IMG/VR virus record: IMGVR_UViG_3300046809_000182
Coordinates: 1 to 43,566 of that record
Reading direction: 5' to 3' (one strand)
Length of the DNA: 43,566 bases
Origin: a virus
This document shows, piece by piece, positions 7,177 through 15,864 of this stretch. Every line of letters starts with the position of its first letter. Position 1 is the first letter of the stretch. The notes below the pieces were generated by a model, which saw only the letters and a list, made by a program, of their open reading frames with translations, made no database searches and had not been told where the DNA came from. The position numbers and the translations under genes were made by a program.

Positions 7177-7647
7177 ATGAGCGGACGCGGTCCGGCTCCG
7201 AAGCCGGCAGACAAGCGCCATCGGCGCAACGCCTCAGGCACTACCTCTCTGGTCCCTGACGGCATCCTTCGCGGGAGTCCGCTCCCGCGGTCCGGCTACT
7301 CTCTCCGAATCGACGGAGAGAAGCTTGACTTCTCTTGGCCCGATCAGACGAAGGCATGGTGGCTGAACTGGCGCCGTAGCGCCATGGCACAGACCTTCTC
7401 GGCATCAGACTGGGACTTTCTCCTTGAGACGGCCGTGCTTCACGCGGCCTTCTGGGACGGGGACCGGTCCGTAGCTCCTGAACTCAGGCTTCGTGTAGCG
7501 AAGTTCGGGGCGACTCCTGAAGACAGGCTCCGCCTGAAGCTCACCATCGAGAGCGATGAGCCGGCCGAAGGGCCGGAGATCAGTGACTCTCCTGGCGTGC
7601 CTCAGATGAGCGACTACCGCCGCAGGCTTGCGGCCGGCAGTGAGTGA
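7177..7647 (+). CDS. Terminase small subunit, 156 aa
   Basis: DNA-recognition subunit of the packaging motor. The N-terminus S-G-R-G-P-A-P-K-P-A-D-K-R-H-R-R-N is characteristic of P27/phiC31-like small terminases. The middle has a Trp-rich helical segment (T-K-A-W-W-L-N-W-R-R-S). AAGGGAGG precedes ATG 7177. It overlaps the large subunit by 8 bp, as expected for partners made in fixed ratio. Confidence 0.88.
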   Translation: MSGRGPAPKPADKRHRRNASGTTSLVPDGILRGSPLPRSGYSLRIDGEKLDFSWPDQTKAWWLNWRRSAMAQTFSASDWDFLLETAVLHAAFWDGDRSVAPELRLRVAKFGATPEDRLRLKLTIESDEPAEGPEISDSPGVPQMSDYRRRLAAGSE

Positions 7648-9244
7648 GAAGCTAAGGCCGCTCCCTCCGGATCAGACCCTTGGATATCGAGTCCTTGACT
7701 GGTGTCGGGACAACCTCGTTCAGCCTGATGGCGAACGCCAGGGCGAGCCGTTCGAGTTCACCGATGAGCAAGCGGCCTTCATCACACACTTTTATGCGGT
7801 CGATGACCGCGGCAAGTTTTCCTTTCGCCGCGCAGTCCTTTCCCGTCCCAAGGGATGGGGAAAATCTCCGCTCTTGGCGGCTATCTGTTGTGTCGAGCTT
7901 CTAGGGCCGGTCGTCTATGCCGGCCGGGACGAGTCTGGCGAGCCTATCGGCAAGCCTCAGCCCTCTCCCCTTGTCCAGCTTGCAGCAGTCTCCGAGGACC
8001 AGACAGCCAACACTTATGACCTGGTCCGAGAGATGCTGACTGGGCCCGTCAAGGCCAATTATCCGGATCTTGATGTAGGCCTGACGCGCACCTATTGCGC
8101 TGGGGGACAGCTCAAGCAAGTCACCTCGAACAGCACTTCCCGAGAGGGCAACCGTACAACGTTTGCTGTCCTCGATGAAACTCACTTGTGGAATCCGTCC
8201 AATGGCGGAGACAGGCTCTCAGCGGTTCTCCGCCGAAACCTTGCGAAGATGAATGGTCGCTCCATCGAGACGACCAACGCATACGTTCCCGGCGAAGAGT
8301 CGGTTGCCGAGAAGTCTGCGGAGTATCACAAGAAGATCGTTGAGGGCAAGGTTCGAGACTCGGGCCTTCTCTACGATCACATTGAGCCGCCCTTCGAGGT
8401 TGACAAGACCGATGACGCCTCGATTCGTAGGGCTCTTGCCTTCGTCTATGGAGACGCTAAGGCATGGATCGACTTCGACCGAATCATCTCGGAGATTTGG
8501 GATCCGGCAACGGATCCTCAGGACGCCGATCGCTTCTACTTCAACATGATCACGCACGCTACGGATTCGTGGCTGTCTCAGCCCGAATGGCTGGGCTGTC
8601 TTGATTCCGAGAAGGACATCGAGCCTGGCGACGTGATCACGCTCGGATTCGACGGTTCTCGAAAGCGCACCCGCGGCGTAACTGACGCTACTGCGCTCAT
8701 AGGCTGTCGCGTGAGCGATGGCCACCTATTCCAGATAGCCGTTTGGGAACAGCCCGAAGGGCCTGACGGAGAGAACTGGGAAGTCCCGATCATCGAGGTT
8801 CTTGCCGCCGTTGATGACGCCTTCGACCAATACTCGGTTGTCGGCTTCTATGCCGACCCCGCCAAGTGGGAAGGCCACGTCAACACGTGGGAAGCGAAGT
8901 ACGGGAACCGCCTTCAGGTGAAGGCTTCCGCCAATCACCCCGTTGAGTGGTGGATGGTCGGCGGACGCGCATCCCTTACGGTGCGCGCTCTCGAAGTCTT
9001 CCATAACGCGATCATTGATCGAGAGATGACGCATGACGGCTCTTTTGCCCTCACTCGCCACATGCTCAATGCCAGGCGCCGCGTAGGCCGCGCCGGCATC
9101 ACGATTGCGAAGGAACATCCTTCGAGTCCCCGGAAGATTGATGCCGCCATTGCGGCCACTCTCGCGTTTAGGGCGCGCATGGACGCAGTTGCGGCCGGCG
9201 CCACTCAGGTCAAGAAGAAGTCCAAGCGGATGTATCGCTTCTGA
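7640..9244 (+). CDS. Terminase large subunit (ATPase-nuclease), about 534 aa
   Basis: Packaging motor. The N-terminal ATPase has an atypical Walker A R-P-K-G-W-G-K-S (around residues 70-77) and Walker B F-A-V-L-D-E-T-H. The C-terminal RNase H-like nuclease shows three expected acidic positions: G-F-D-G-S, F-Y-A-D-P-A and K-I-D-A-A-I. The start is GTG 7640 (M-S-E-K-L-R) overlapping the small subunit stop, or TTG 7628; neither has a strong ribosome-binding site. Confidence 0.95.
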   Translation: MSEKLRPLPPDQTLGYRVLDWCRDNLVQPDGERQGEPFEFTDEQAAFITHFYAVDDRGKFSFRRAVLSRPKGWGKSPLLAAICCVELLGPVVYAGRDESGEPIGKPQPSPLVQLAAVSEDQTANTYDLVREMLTGPVKANYPDLDVGLTRTYCAGGQLKQVTSNSTSREGNRTTFAVLDETHLWNPSNGGDRLSAVLRRNLAKMNGRSIETTNAYVPGEESVAEKSAEYHKKIVEGKVRDSGLLYDHIEPPFEVDKTDDASIRRALAFVYGDAKAWIDFDRIISEIWDPATDPQDADRFYFNMITHATDSWLSQPEWLGCLDSEKDIEPGDVITLGFDGSRKRTRGVTDATALIGCRVSDGHLFQIAVWEQPEGPDGENWEVPIIEVLAAVDDAFDQYSVVGFYADPAKWEGHVNTWEAKYGNRLQVKASANHPVEWWMVGGRASLTVRALEVFHNAIIDREMTHDGSFALTRHMLNARRRVGRAGITIAKEHPSSPRKIDAAIAATLAFRARMDAVAAGATQVKKKSKRMYRF

Positions 9245-9256
9245 AAGGGGGCACTT

Positions 9257-10723
9257 GTGCTCAATGACACGAACGCACCGAATGCCCCCGGATGGTGGCT
9301 TCTCCGTCTAGGCAACAAGCTCTCCGATGATGCCGGGCGACTTGAAGACCTCGAAAAGTACGATTGCGGAGATCACCCGTTGCCGGTAGGCAACCGGAAG
9401 ATGCGTGAGACCTATCATCGGCTTCAGAAGAAGGCACGGAGCAACTATACCGGCCTCATTGCCGAAGCTGTGCGGGAACGTCTCCGCGTTCAGGGATTCC
9501 AGACCGGATCCGACGGCACTCCGAAGACGGATGCCGAAGCCTGGCGAATCTGGCAGGCGAACAGTCTTGACGCCGATTGCGGAATCGTCCATCACAAGGC
9601 CCTAGCCTTGTCCCGAGGATACGTGATCGTCGGTGGGAATCCGAAGGACCGGAAGACTCCGATCATCACTCCCGAATCGCCCTTCGAAGTCATCCATGAG
9701 CCGGACCCTGTCCGGCCGCGGGAGACGCTTGCAGCCATCAAAACGTGGATGGATGCGGTTGAGGGCCGTCAGCTTGCTGTCGTGTATCTCCCGGACCGGA
9801 TCTGGTACTTCCGAGCTGTAGACCCGAAGGCCAAGACAGCCAATTGGGACGCGCAGTCATGGGAGCTGGACCCCAACCGGAAGGACGTGAAGAATCCGAT
9901 CGGCGAAGTCCCCGTAGTGCCCTTCATCAACCGGCGCATGCGCGCGCCTATGGGCATGGGTGAGTTCGAGGATGTCACCGACATCATGGACCGGATCAAC
10001 ATCACGACTCTCGATCGTCTCGTGACTCAGGCGATGCAAGCCTATCGTCAGCGATGGGGCAAGGGCATTGACGTTGAGGACGAGAACGGCAATCCTCAGC
10101 GCCCGTTTGATCCGGGCGCCGATCTCTTGTGGCTGGTCCCCGATGAGAACGCTCAGTTCGGCGACTTCCAACAGGCAGACCTCAGGCCCCTTCTCTCGGC
10201 CTCTGCGGCCGATATCCGAGACATCGCGGCCATCAGCCGCACTCCCCCGCACTACCTTCTTGCGGACATTGCCAACGTCTCCGGTGACGCGCTCACCGCG
10301 GCCGAATCCGGCTTGACGGAGAAGGCCAAGGATCGAGCCGTTGAATTCGGTGAATGCTGGGAGCGGGTCATCAGGATGGCCGGCAAGTATGCCGGCTCCG
10401 AGATCGGCTCTGACAGCACGATTGTATGGGGCTCCTTCGAGCGTAGGACGCTCGCAGAGCTGGCAGACGCTGCCGTGAAGTGGCAAAGCGCCGGAGTCCC
10501 CTTCAGGGAGCGCATGCAGCTTCTTGGCTTCACTCCTACTGAGATTGATCGGATGGAGACGGAGCGCATGAAGGATGCGCTCCTGGCCGCTCTCAACAGC
10601 CCGATGGGCGTTGACCCTGGCGCCGCTCCTGGCGCTACGACTACCGCGCTTGCCGCCCCTGGCCAGACGCCAGCCCCTCAGGCTGGCCCTCCGAAGCCGG
10701 CTCCTCAGCTGGCGGCTAAGTGA
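9257..10723 (+). CDS. Portal protein (SPP1/gp6-like), 488 aa
   Basis: Dodecameric connector at the capsid vertex through which DNA passes. The long helical body with P-V-V-P-F-I-N-R and I-S-R-T-P-P-H-Y-L-L motifs is typical of portals. The C-terminus is Pro/Ala-rich. GTG 9257 follows AAAGGGGG, 12 bp after the terminase stop. It overlaps the next gene by GTGA. Confidence 0.92.
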   Translation: MLNDTNAPNAPGWWLLRLGNKLSDDAGRLEDLEKYDCGDHPLPVGNRKMRETYHRLQKKARSNYTGLIAEAVRERLRVQGFQTGSDGTPKTDAEAWRIWQANSLDADCGIVHHKALALSRGYVIVGGNPKDRKTPIITPESPFEVIHEPDPVRPRETLAAIKTWMDAVEGRQLAVVYLPDRIWYFRAVDPKAKTANWDAQSWELDPNRKDVKNPIGEVPVVPFINRRMRAPMGMGEFEDVTDIMDRINITTLDRLVTQAMQAYRQRWGKGIDVEDENGNPQRPFDPGADLLWLVPDENAQFGDFQQADLRPLLSASAADIRDIAAISRTPPHYLLADIANVSGDALTAAESGLTEKAKDRAVEFGECWERVIRMAGKYAGSEIGSDSTIVWGSFERRTLAELADAAVKWQSAGVPFRERMQLLGFTPTEIDRMETERMKDALLAALNSPMGVDPGAAPGATTTALAAPGQTPAPQAGPPKPAPQLAAK

Positions 10724-11559
10724 CCGCCGATCTCCTGGCTCGACAAGCTCAGTCCGCTGCCGCGGACGTACGGCAGAGGACAACAGCCGCCGCGCGGCTG
10801 ACATGGCTGAGCCTTCCCGATTATTCGGATGAGGGCCTGGCCATCTGGCTCTCTCAAGTCGTTCCTCTCGTCTCTGCGAGCCAGCAAGTCATTGCCACGC
10901 TCACCGATATCTACATCGCCGGAGTCCTCTCCGAGATGTCTGGTCAGCACGTCTCCCCTATCGGGATCCCTGCCGAAACGGCCTCGGGCCCTGGTGTCCG
11001 GAACGGACTCCCCATGGAAGACGAGTACGCCAGGCCTTTCAAGGAGATTTGGTTTCAGCTCTCCCAGGACAAGGACTTTGCTCAGGCGGTTGGGATCGGC
11101 GAACAACGAGCCATGTCCATGATCGCCACTGATCTTCAGTTGGCACGCACGCACTCTGCGCGCTACGCGCTGACTCGCTCCGGCCCCGCGCTGGGAATCG
11201 TCGGGTACCGACGCATTATCACGTCTGCAAAGGCGTGCCAGCTCTGCCAGATTGCATCGACTCAGCGCTATCACATCGCCGAGCTGATGCCGATTCACAA
11301 CAACTGCTCTTGTGGTGTCGCTCCCATCAATGCCGAAAAGGATCCGGGACAGCGAATCGACAAGGCATTCATTCATCCGGACGCAGAAGCGTCCGATGCA
11401 TCGGGCAAGTTTGCGCCCTATTACGCGCATCCGGGCTCAGTGATTTTCCCGGGCCTCGAAGTGCGTCAGCACGGCGAGATAGGTCCGGTCCTCACAGTCA
11501 AGGGGCAAGCCTTCCGCGGCCCTGACGACATTCCGCCGGCCGCCGAAACGGGGGCCTAA
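10720..11559 (+). CDS. MuF-like minor capsid protein, 279 aa
   Basis: Internal head morphogenesis protein. The MuF-like core is V-I-T-S-A-K-A-C-Q-L-C-Q followed by P-I-H-N-N-C-S-C-G-V, a Cys/His set seen in this family and probably zinc-binding. The N-terminal half is helical. GTG 10720 overlaps the portal stop by 4 nt. Position between portal and scaffold is standard. Confidence 0.85.
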   Translation: MTADLLARQAQSAAADVRQRTTAAARLTWLSLPDYSDEGLAIWLSQVVPLVSASQQVIATLTDIYIAGVLSEMSGQHVSPIGIPAETASGPGVRNGLPMEDEYARPFKEIWFQLSQDKDFAQAVGIGEQRAMSMIATDLQLARTHSARYALTRSGPALGIVGYRRIITSAKACQLCQIASTQRYHIAELMPIHNNCSCGVAPINAEKDPGQRIDKAFIHPDAEASDASGKFAPYYAHPGSVIFPGLEVRQHGEIGPVLTVKGQAFRGPDDIPPAAETGA

Positions 11560-11579
11560 CCCGAAACGGGAGTCAATTC

Positions 11580-12047
11580 ATGTCTACGCCTACCGAACCG
11601 AATGCCACTGCCGCTCCCGCGGCTCCTGCTACTCCGCCGACTCCGACTGAGCCGGACTGGAAGGCAGAGGCCGAGAAGTGGAAGCTCTTCAGCCGAGAGA
11701 ACGAGAACAAGGCGAAGGCCAACAAGGCCGCCGCTGATGAACTTGCTCAGCTCAAGGCCGCTCAGCTTTCCGCTGAGGAGAAGGCGAAGGCGGAGGCCGA
11801 TGCCGCCCGCCAGGAAGCCGCAAACGCTACCGCAGAGCTTGCCCGATACCGCGTGGCAGCCGCGAAGAACGTCCCTGCCGAGCTTCTTACCGGCTCTGAT
11901 GAGGCGACCCTGAATGCTCAGGCTGACGCACTTCTCAAGTTCGCAAAGGCGATTGAGCCGACTCCTGATCTCGGTCAGGGCAACCGAGGGGCAGCCGCCC
12001 CTCAGGACCCCAACTCTTGGATTCGCGCCCAGCTCCGGCGCTCCTAA
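11580..12047 (+). CDS. Capsid scaffolding protein, 155 aa
   Basis: Transient assembly core of the procapsid. It has a low-complexity Pro/Thr/Ala N-terminus, a long charged Ala/Lys/Glu coiled coil (~25-90), and a C-terminal helix ending W-I-R-A-Q-L-R-R-S. There is no protease signature in the neighbourhood. ATG at 11580 follows the MuF stop by 20 bp, with a weak AACGGGAG ribosome-binding site. It directly precedes the capsid gene, separated by a terminator. Confidence 0.88.
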   Translation: MSTPTEPNATAAPAAPATPPTPTEPDWKAEAEKWKLFSRENENKAKANKAAADELAQLKAAQLSAEEKAKAEADAARQEAANATAELARYRVAAAKNVPAELLTGSDEATLNAQADALLKFAKAIEPTPDLGQGNRGAAAPQDPNSWIRAQLRRS

Positions 12048-12053
12048 TCGCTA

Positions 12054-12088
12054 AGCCCTGACTCCCATGCCCGGAGTCCGGGCTTTTT
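12054..12088 (+). terminator. Intrinsic terminator between scaffold and capsid genes
   Basis: 12-bp stem with one mismatch (arms 12054-12065 and 12073-12084), 7-nt loop, TTTTT at the 3' edge. It ends 18 nt before the capsid TTG. Partial read-through, antitermination or a separate capsid promoter is needed for capsid expression. Confidence 0.85.
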
Positions 12089-12105
12089 CCATGGGAGGAA
12101 ACCCC

Positions 12106-13125
12106 TTGCCTACCAACCCGTTCTCCGGTGGCCAGTACGGCTCCGGTGTCTACCGCAATGCCGGTTCTCCGGCTGGCGGTGAAGCTCTTGTTCCTACTCC
12201 GGTATCTGCTCAGATCATTCAGGAGCTGCCGTCCGCTTCGGCGATTCTCTCCCGGGCGCGTAACGTCCGGATGAGCGCGCTCACTCAGCGACAGCCGGTC
12301 CTGTCCGTTCTGCCTCAGGCCTACTTTCTGAACTCTGCCGGCACTCCCGGTGGTGCTGACTTCGCTCTGAAGTCCACCACTCAGCAGCAGTGGAAGAACG
12401 TCAGCCTTGTGGCTGAGGAGCTTGCGGTTATCGTTCCGATTCCGCTCGCCTACCTCGATGACGCTCAGGTGGACATCTGGGCCGAAGTCCGGCCCCGCAT
12501 CGTTGAGGCTCTGGGTATCGCCATTGATGGCGCCTGCCTCTTTGGCGTGAACCGTCCTACCACCTGGTCTACTGACATCTTCACCGCTGCCACCGCGGCC
12601 GGCAACACTGTCACCGCGGCCACCGCCTCTGGCGCGAATGGCCCGGATCTCGGAGTTGCCCTGACTCAGCAGGGCGTTCAGCTTGTCAAGCAGGGATACG
12701 CGATCAATGGTTTTGTGACCGCCCCCGGCTTCGGCTGGACTCTGGCCGGCTACCGGTCTCCTCAGGGTCTCCCGATCTACCAGCCGAACACCGATGGGAC
12801 CCCCGGCGGCAACCTCTACGGCTTTGCCACCTCGGAGGCCAAGAACGGCGCCTTCGATGCCACTAAGGCCGCTCTGATTGCCGGTCAGTGGGATAACGCA
12901 ATCATCGGTATGCGCCAGGACATCACTGTGACGATGCACACCGATGGCGTGATTCAGGACGCCTCCGGCGCGATCGTCCTGAACCTGATGCAGCAGGATT
13001 CCGCGGCTATGCGCGTGGTTATGCGTCTTGGCTTCGCCACCGCCGCTCCGGTTACCGCGCTTGGCGCGAAGAAGGGAACTTATTACCCCTTCTCCGTCAT
13101 GAACCCGGTTACCTCTCTGACCTGA
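12106..13125 (+). CDS. Major capsid protein, HK97 fold, 339 aa
   Basis: Shell protein. TTG at 12106 is chosen because GGAGG (12094-12098) is spaced 7 nt before it; an ATG at 12067 would lie in the terminator loop. The order is an extended N-arm (S-G-G-Q-Y-G-S-G-V-Y-R), a long helix region (S-A-S-A-I-L-S-R-A-R), an E-loop-like segment and an A-domain with D-G-A-C-L-F-G-V, all typical of HK97-fold capsids. Ala/Gly/Thr-rich, as is common for highly expressed actinophage capsids. Confidence 0.93.
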   Translation: MPTNPFSGGQYGSGVYRNAGSPAGGEALVPTPVSAQIIQELPSASAILSRARNVRMSALTQRQPVLSVLPQAYFLNSAGTPGGADFALKSTTQQQWKNVSLVAEELAVIVPIPLAYLDDAQVDIWAEVRPRIVEALGIAIDGACLFGVNRPTTWSTDIFTAATAAGNTVTAATASGANGPDLGVALTQQGVQLVKQGYAINGFVTAPGFGWTLAGYRSPQGLPIYQPNTDGTPGGNLYGFATSEAKNGAFDATKAALIAGQWDNAIIGMRQDITVTMHTDGVIQDASGAIVLNLMQQDSAAMRVVMRLGFATAAPVTALGAKKGTYYPFSVMNPVTSLT

Positions 13126-13141
13126 TAAGGAGGTTCCATCA

Positions 13142-14104
13142 GTGCGCATTTTGGCGGCTGTTCACTGGTATGTGCCGCACCACAACGGCGGTGCGGAAGT
13201 CATGCTTCACACGATGCTTCGCGCCCTGGTGGAACGGGGGCACGCGGTTGACGTTCTTGAGTCGCGTGCCCCTCTCAATGACTCCTACAGGCACACCGGA
13301 TACGAGATCGACGGTATCCGCGTGCATCCTTATCGGGACAAGGAAGACCTTCCCGTCTTGATGGCGGAAGCCGATGTAGTCGTAACCCATCTGGAGAACA
13401 CGGCGAGAGCCGTAGTCCTCTCCCGGTGGATGGGGAAGCCTTGCTTCGTCATCAACCACAACGACTACGAGAACACGCGGTCATGGAGCGGGGACCAGGA
13501 TATTTACCAGGTTCACAACTCCGAATGGCTCAAGGATGAGCTTCAGCCCGTTCCGATGAGCCTCATCGTCCGTCCTCCGATCTTCTCGGACGAGTACCGG
13601 ACGAAGCCGGGTGACAAGGTCACCCTGATCAACCTCAGTGACGATAAGGGCGCTTGGGTCTTCTATGAGATGGCCGCGCGCCTTCCTGAAGTCGAGTTCA
13701 TGGGCGTTGTCGGTGCTCATGGGGATCAGATCCTTCAGGATCTCCCCAACGTGGAGATCGTCCGGCACACCGACCCTCACGCCATGCGTGAGGTCTACGG
13801 GAAGACTCGGATTCTCCTCATGCCCTCGATCTACGAATCTTGGGGACGAGTCGGGGTGGAGGCAATGGCTTCCGGAATCCCTGTCATTGCAAGCCCTACA
13901 AACGGCCTCTGTGAGGCTCTGGGAGAGGCCGGGACCTTTGTCCCGCGCAATGACCTGAACGGCTGGGAGAGCGCCCTCAGGCGCCTTCTTGATGGCCGTT
14001 CCTGGCGTGCCGCTTCACGGCGCGCTATCCAGCGATCCGCAGAGCTTGATTCTCTGCGCGATACAGACCTAGCGGCCTGGTGTAAGGCGGTGGAAGAAGC
14101 ATGA
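13142..14104 (+). CDS. GT4-family glycosyltransferase, 320 aa
   Basis: GT-B fold enzyme. The N-terminus V-H-W-Y-V-P-H-H-N-G-G-A-E matches GT4 acceptor-side glycine motifs. The C-terminal nucleotide-sugar site has the E-x7-E motif (E-S-W-G-R-V-G-V-E) followed by A-M-A-S-G-I-P-V-I-A-S. GTG 13142 follows AAGGAGG. It sits between capsid and head-tail connector and overlaps the connector by ATGA, so it is a late gene. Glycosylation of a virion protein is the likely role, by analogy with other actinophages (inference). Confidence 0.9.
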   Translation: MRILAAVHWYVPHHNGGAEVMLHTMLRALVERGHAVDVLESRAPLNDSYRHTGYEIDGIRVHPYRDKEDLPVLMAEADVVVTHLENTARAVVLSRWMGKPCFVINHNDYENTRSWSGDQDIYQVHNSEWLKDELQPVPMSLIVRPPIFSDEYRTKPGDKVTLINLSDDKGAWVFYEMAARLPEVEFMGVVGAHGDQILQDLPNVEIVRHTDPHAMREVYGKTRILLMPSIYESWGRVGVEAMASGIPVIASPTNGLCEALGEAGTFVPRNDLNGWESALRRLLDGRSWRAASRRAIQRSAELDSLRDTDLAAWCKAVEEA

Positions 14105-14718
14105 CAGCTCTGGCAATCGTCGCAGACGTTGAAGCCCGCATGCCGCGGGCTCTTTCCACTGCCGAACAGACTCGGGCCGACACACTACTCATCGACGCTT
14201 CGAGCCGGATCCGGAAGCACTGCCGGCAGACCTTCACTCGGGATCAGACCCGAGAGATCATCTCGCCGACAGACAATCAGATCGTCTTGGCTCAGCGGCC
14301 AGTCATCTCGGTTGACGCGCTTGAGCGCGTGAACGCCGATGGCAAAAGTTTCACCCCCTTCTCCGTCTGGACTTGGGACGGAGCCCAGACCATCATGCTC
14401 GGACCGCCTACAGTCCTGCTGAACGCTCCTGAGGCGTGGACCGACACGGATTGGTTCTGGCGCAACATCACGTATCGAGTCCAGTACACCCATGGCTACG
14501 ACGTGATTCCCGAAGACATCGTCGGTGTCTGCGCGGGCATGGTTGCCCGAGTCCTCATGGCTCCTGGCGCTCCTGGCGTCATCTCGGAGACCATCGGCGG
14601 CTATCAGTACCGGATGGCCGATGGCTTCCCCTCGGCTCAGGTCAGCCTCACGACTGACGACATGGCGATTCTGAGCGACTACCGCAACCGCCGTAACCGG
14701 ACGATCGAGCTTCGATGA
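14101..14718 (+). CDS. Head-to-tail adaptor (connector), 205 aa
   Basis: Ring protein attaching to the portal. The helical N-terminal half (D-V-E-A-R-M-P-R-A-L-S-T-A-E and D-A-S-S-R-I-R-K-H-C) matches the HK97 gp6/SPP1 gp15 adaptor pattern. It overlaps the upstream gene by ATGA and the downstream stopper by ATGA. Confidence 0.83.
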   Translation: MTALAIVADVEARMPRALSTAEQTRADTLLIDASSRIRKHCRQTFTRDQTREIISPTDNQIVLAQRPVISVDALERVNADGKSFTPFSVWTWDGAQTIMLGPPTVLLNAPEAWTDTDWFWRNITYRVQYTHGYDVIPEDIVGVCAGMVARVLMAPGAPGVISETIGGYQYRMADGFPSAQVSLTTDDMAILSDYRNRRNRTIELR

Positions 14719-15050
14719 ATCCGGGGGTCTCCATCATTGTGCGCCGTGCCGGCGCCACGAAGGACCGATACGGTAACCGAAACATTGACTGGTCGAATCC
14801 CGTGGATTCCCAGCCTCTCGGGGGCTGGCTCGATCTCAAGCCGATGAAGGCTGACGAGTCGGACAAGAACCGGACTGACGCCACTGCCGAGGGCATTGCC
14901 TACTTGCCGGCCGAAGCCGACGTGAAGGCCTCTGATCGTCTGATCATCGATGGCGTTGTCTATCAGCTTCACGGCCTTCCCTCCCCCATCTATCGTCCCG
15001 GTTTTGGTATCCATCACTACGAATGCCGGATCAGTAGGGCGGAGGGCTGA
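14715..15050 (+). CDS. Head closure / stopper protein, 111 aa
   Basis: Small beta-rich protein in the standard stopper position. S-I-I-V-R-R-A-G...D-R-Y-G-N resembles SPP1 gp16-like proteins. It would seal the portal channel after packaging. Overlaps both neighbours by 1-4 nt. Confidence 0.78.
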   Translation: MNPGVSIIVRRAGATKDRYGNRNIDWSNPVDSQPLGGWLDLKPMKADESDKNRTDATAEGIAYLPAEADVKASDRLIIDGVVYQLHGLPSPIYRPGFGIHHYECRISRAEG

Positions 15051-15448
15051 TGGGCGGCTTCCGAATCTCAAGGAAGTGGGCTCAGGAGGATCTACTTCAG
15101 ATGCCTGGCCTCATCGAGATGCTTGAAGATCAGGGCCACGTGAAGCAATCGGAGGCCGTTCGCCTTGCGGCGGCCCACAACCGCACTGGTGATTTCCAGC
15201 GGTCCATCAAGGGTGAACTTCTAAAGGCCAAGAACGGCCGTCCTTTCTACCGCATCTGGTCGGACGATCCCGCTGCCCTCTCGATCGAGTTCGGTTCGAA
15301 GAACCGAGCCGCTTCAAGAATCCTCGGCCGCGCCATTGAGAAGTGGGGAGACGTTAACGAGATGAAGCATCCCTCTGTCAAGGGCAAGCGCCATGAGCGG
15401 ATTGAGAAGTCCATTGACGACTGGGCCGCGAAGGCACTACGCCGATGA
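15050..15448 (+). CDS. HK97 gp10-like neck protein, 132 aa
   Basis: The pattern H-N-R-T-G-D-F-Q-R-S-I and S-I-E-F-G-S-K-N-R-A-A-S-R-I-L is typical of HK97 gp10-like tail-completion proteins, which act at the head-tail interface. ATG 15050 abuts the upstream stop (TGATG). It overlaps the tail terminator by ATGA. Confidence 0.82.
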   Translation: MGGFRISRKWAQEDLLQMPGLIEMLEDQGHVKQSEAVRLAAAHNRTGDFQRSIKGELLKAKNGRPFYRIWSDDPAALSIEFGSKNRAASRILGRAIEKWGDVNEMKHPSVKGKRHERIEKSIDDWAAKALRR

Positions 15449-15849
15449 CCGACTTCGTTGACATTGAAGAAGTCCTCACGGGCTGGCTCGACAGTCAGCT
15501 TTCCGCCTCCGGCGTTGAAGTCGTCACCCGAGTACCTGACGAGTACAACGGCTCTCAGAAGGTTGTCCGAGTCGTCCGTCTCGGCGGCTCAGCCGACGCT
15601 TATACCGCATTCGACTATCCGCGGATTGACGTGGATGTCTTCGGGCCCGACAAGGGCACGGCAGCGGACCTGATGAAGATTGTCCGCCGGCTCATGCTGA
15701 GCGGGATTCTCACGGCGAATCTCTCCGCCTGGTCCGCCTCGGTGTCTCACGTCCGTGAGGACGTGGGCCCTCAATGGCTCGATGAGCTTGACTATCCGCC
15801 CGCCGGCCGTTACCTCATTCAGTTCACGGTCCTGGCGCGTTCCGTCTAA
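15445..15849 (+). CDS. Tail terminator protein, 134 aa
   Basis: Caps the tail tube and joins it to the head. Alpha/beta fold with R-V-V-R-L-G-G-S-A-D-A-Y-T-A-F-D-Y-P-R-I-D-V-D-V, typical of lambda gpU/SPP1 gp17-like proteins. Positioned directly before the major tail gene. Confidence 0.82.
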   Translation: MTDFVDIEEVLTGWLDSQLSASGVEVVTRVPDEYNGSQKVVRVVRLGGSADAYTAFDYPRIDVDVFGPDKGTAADLMKIVRRLMLSGILTANLSAWSASVSHVREDVGPQWLDELDYPPAGRYLIQFTVLARSV

Positions 15850-15864
15850 TCCCTAGGAGACAAG

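Noticed and set aside
9857-10804. Minus-strand ORF of 315 aa opposite the portal gene
   Set aside because: Antisense shadow; residues are Arg/Leu/Gly-rich without any motif.
11935-13149. Minus-strand ORF of 404 aa opposite scaffold and capsid
   Set aside because: Antisense shadow of the capsid gene; no start signal and no domain.
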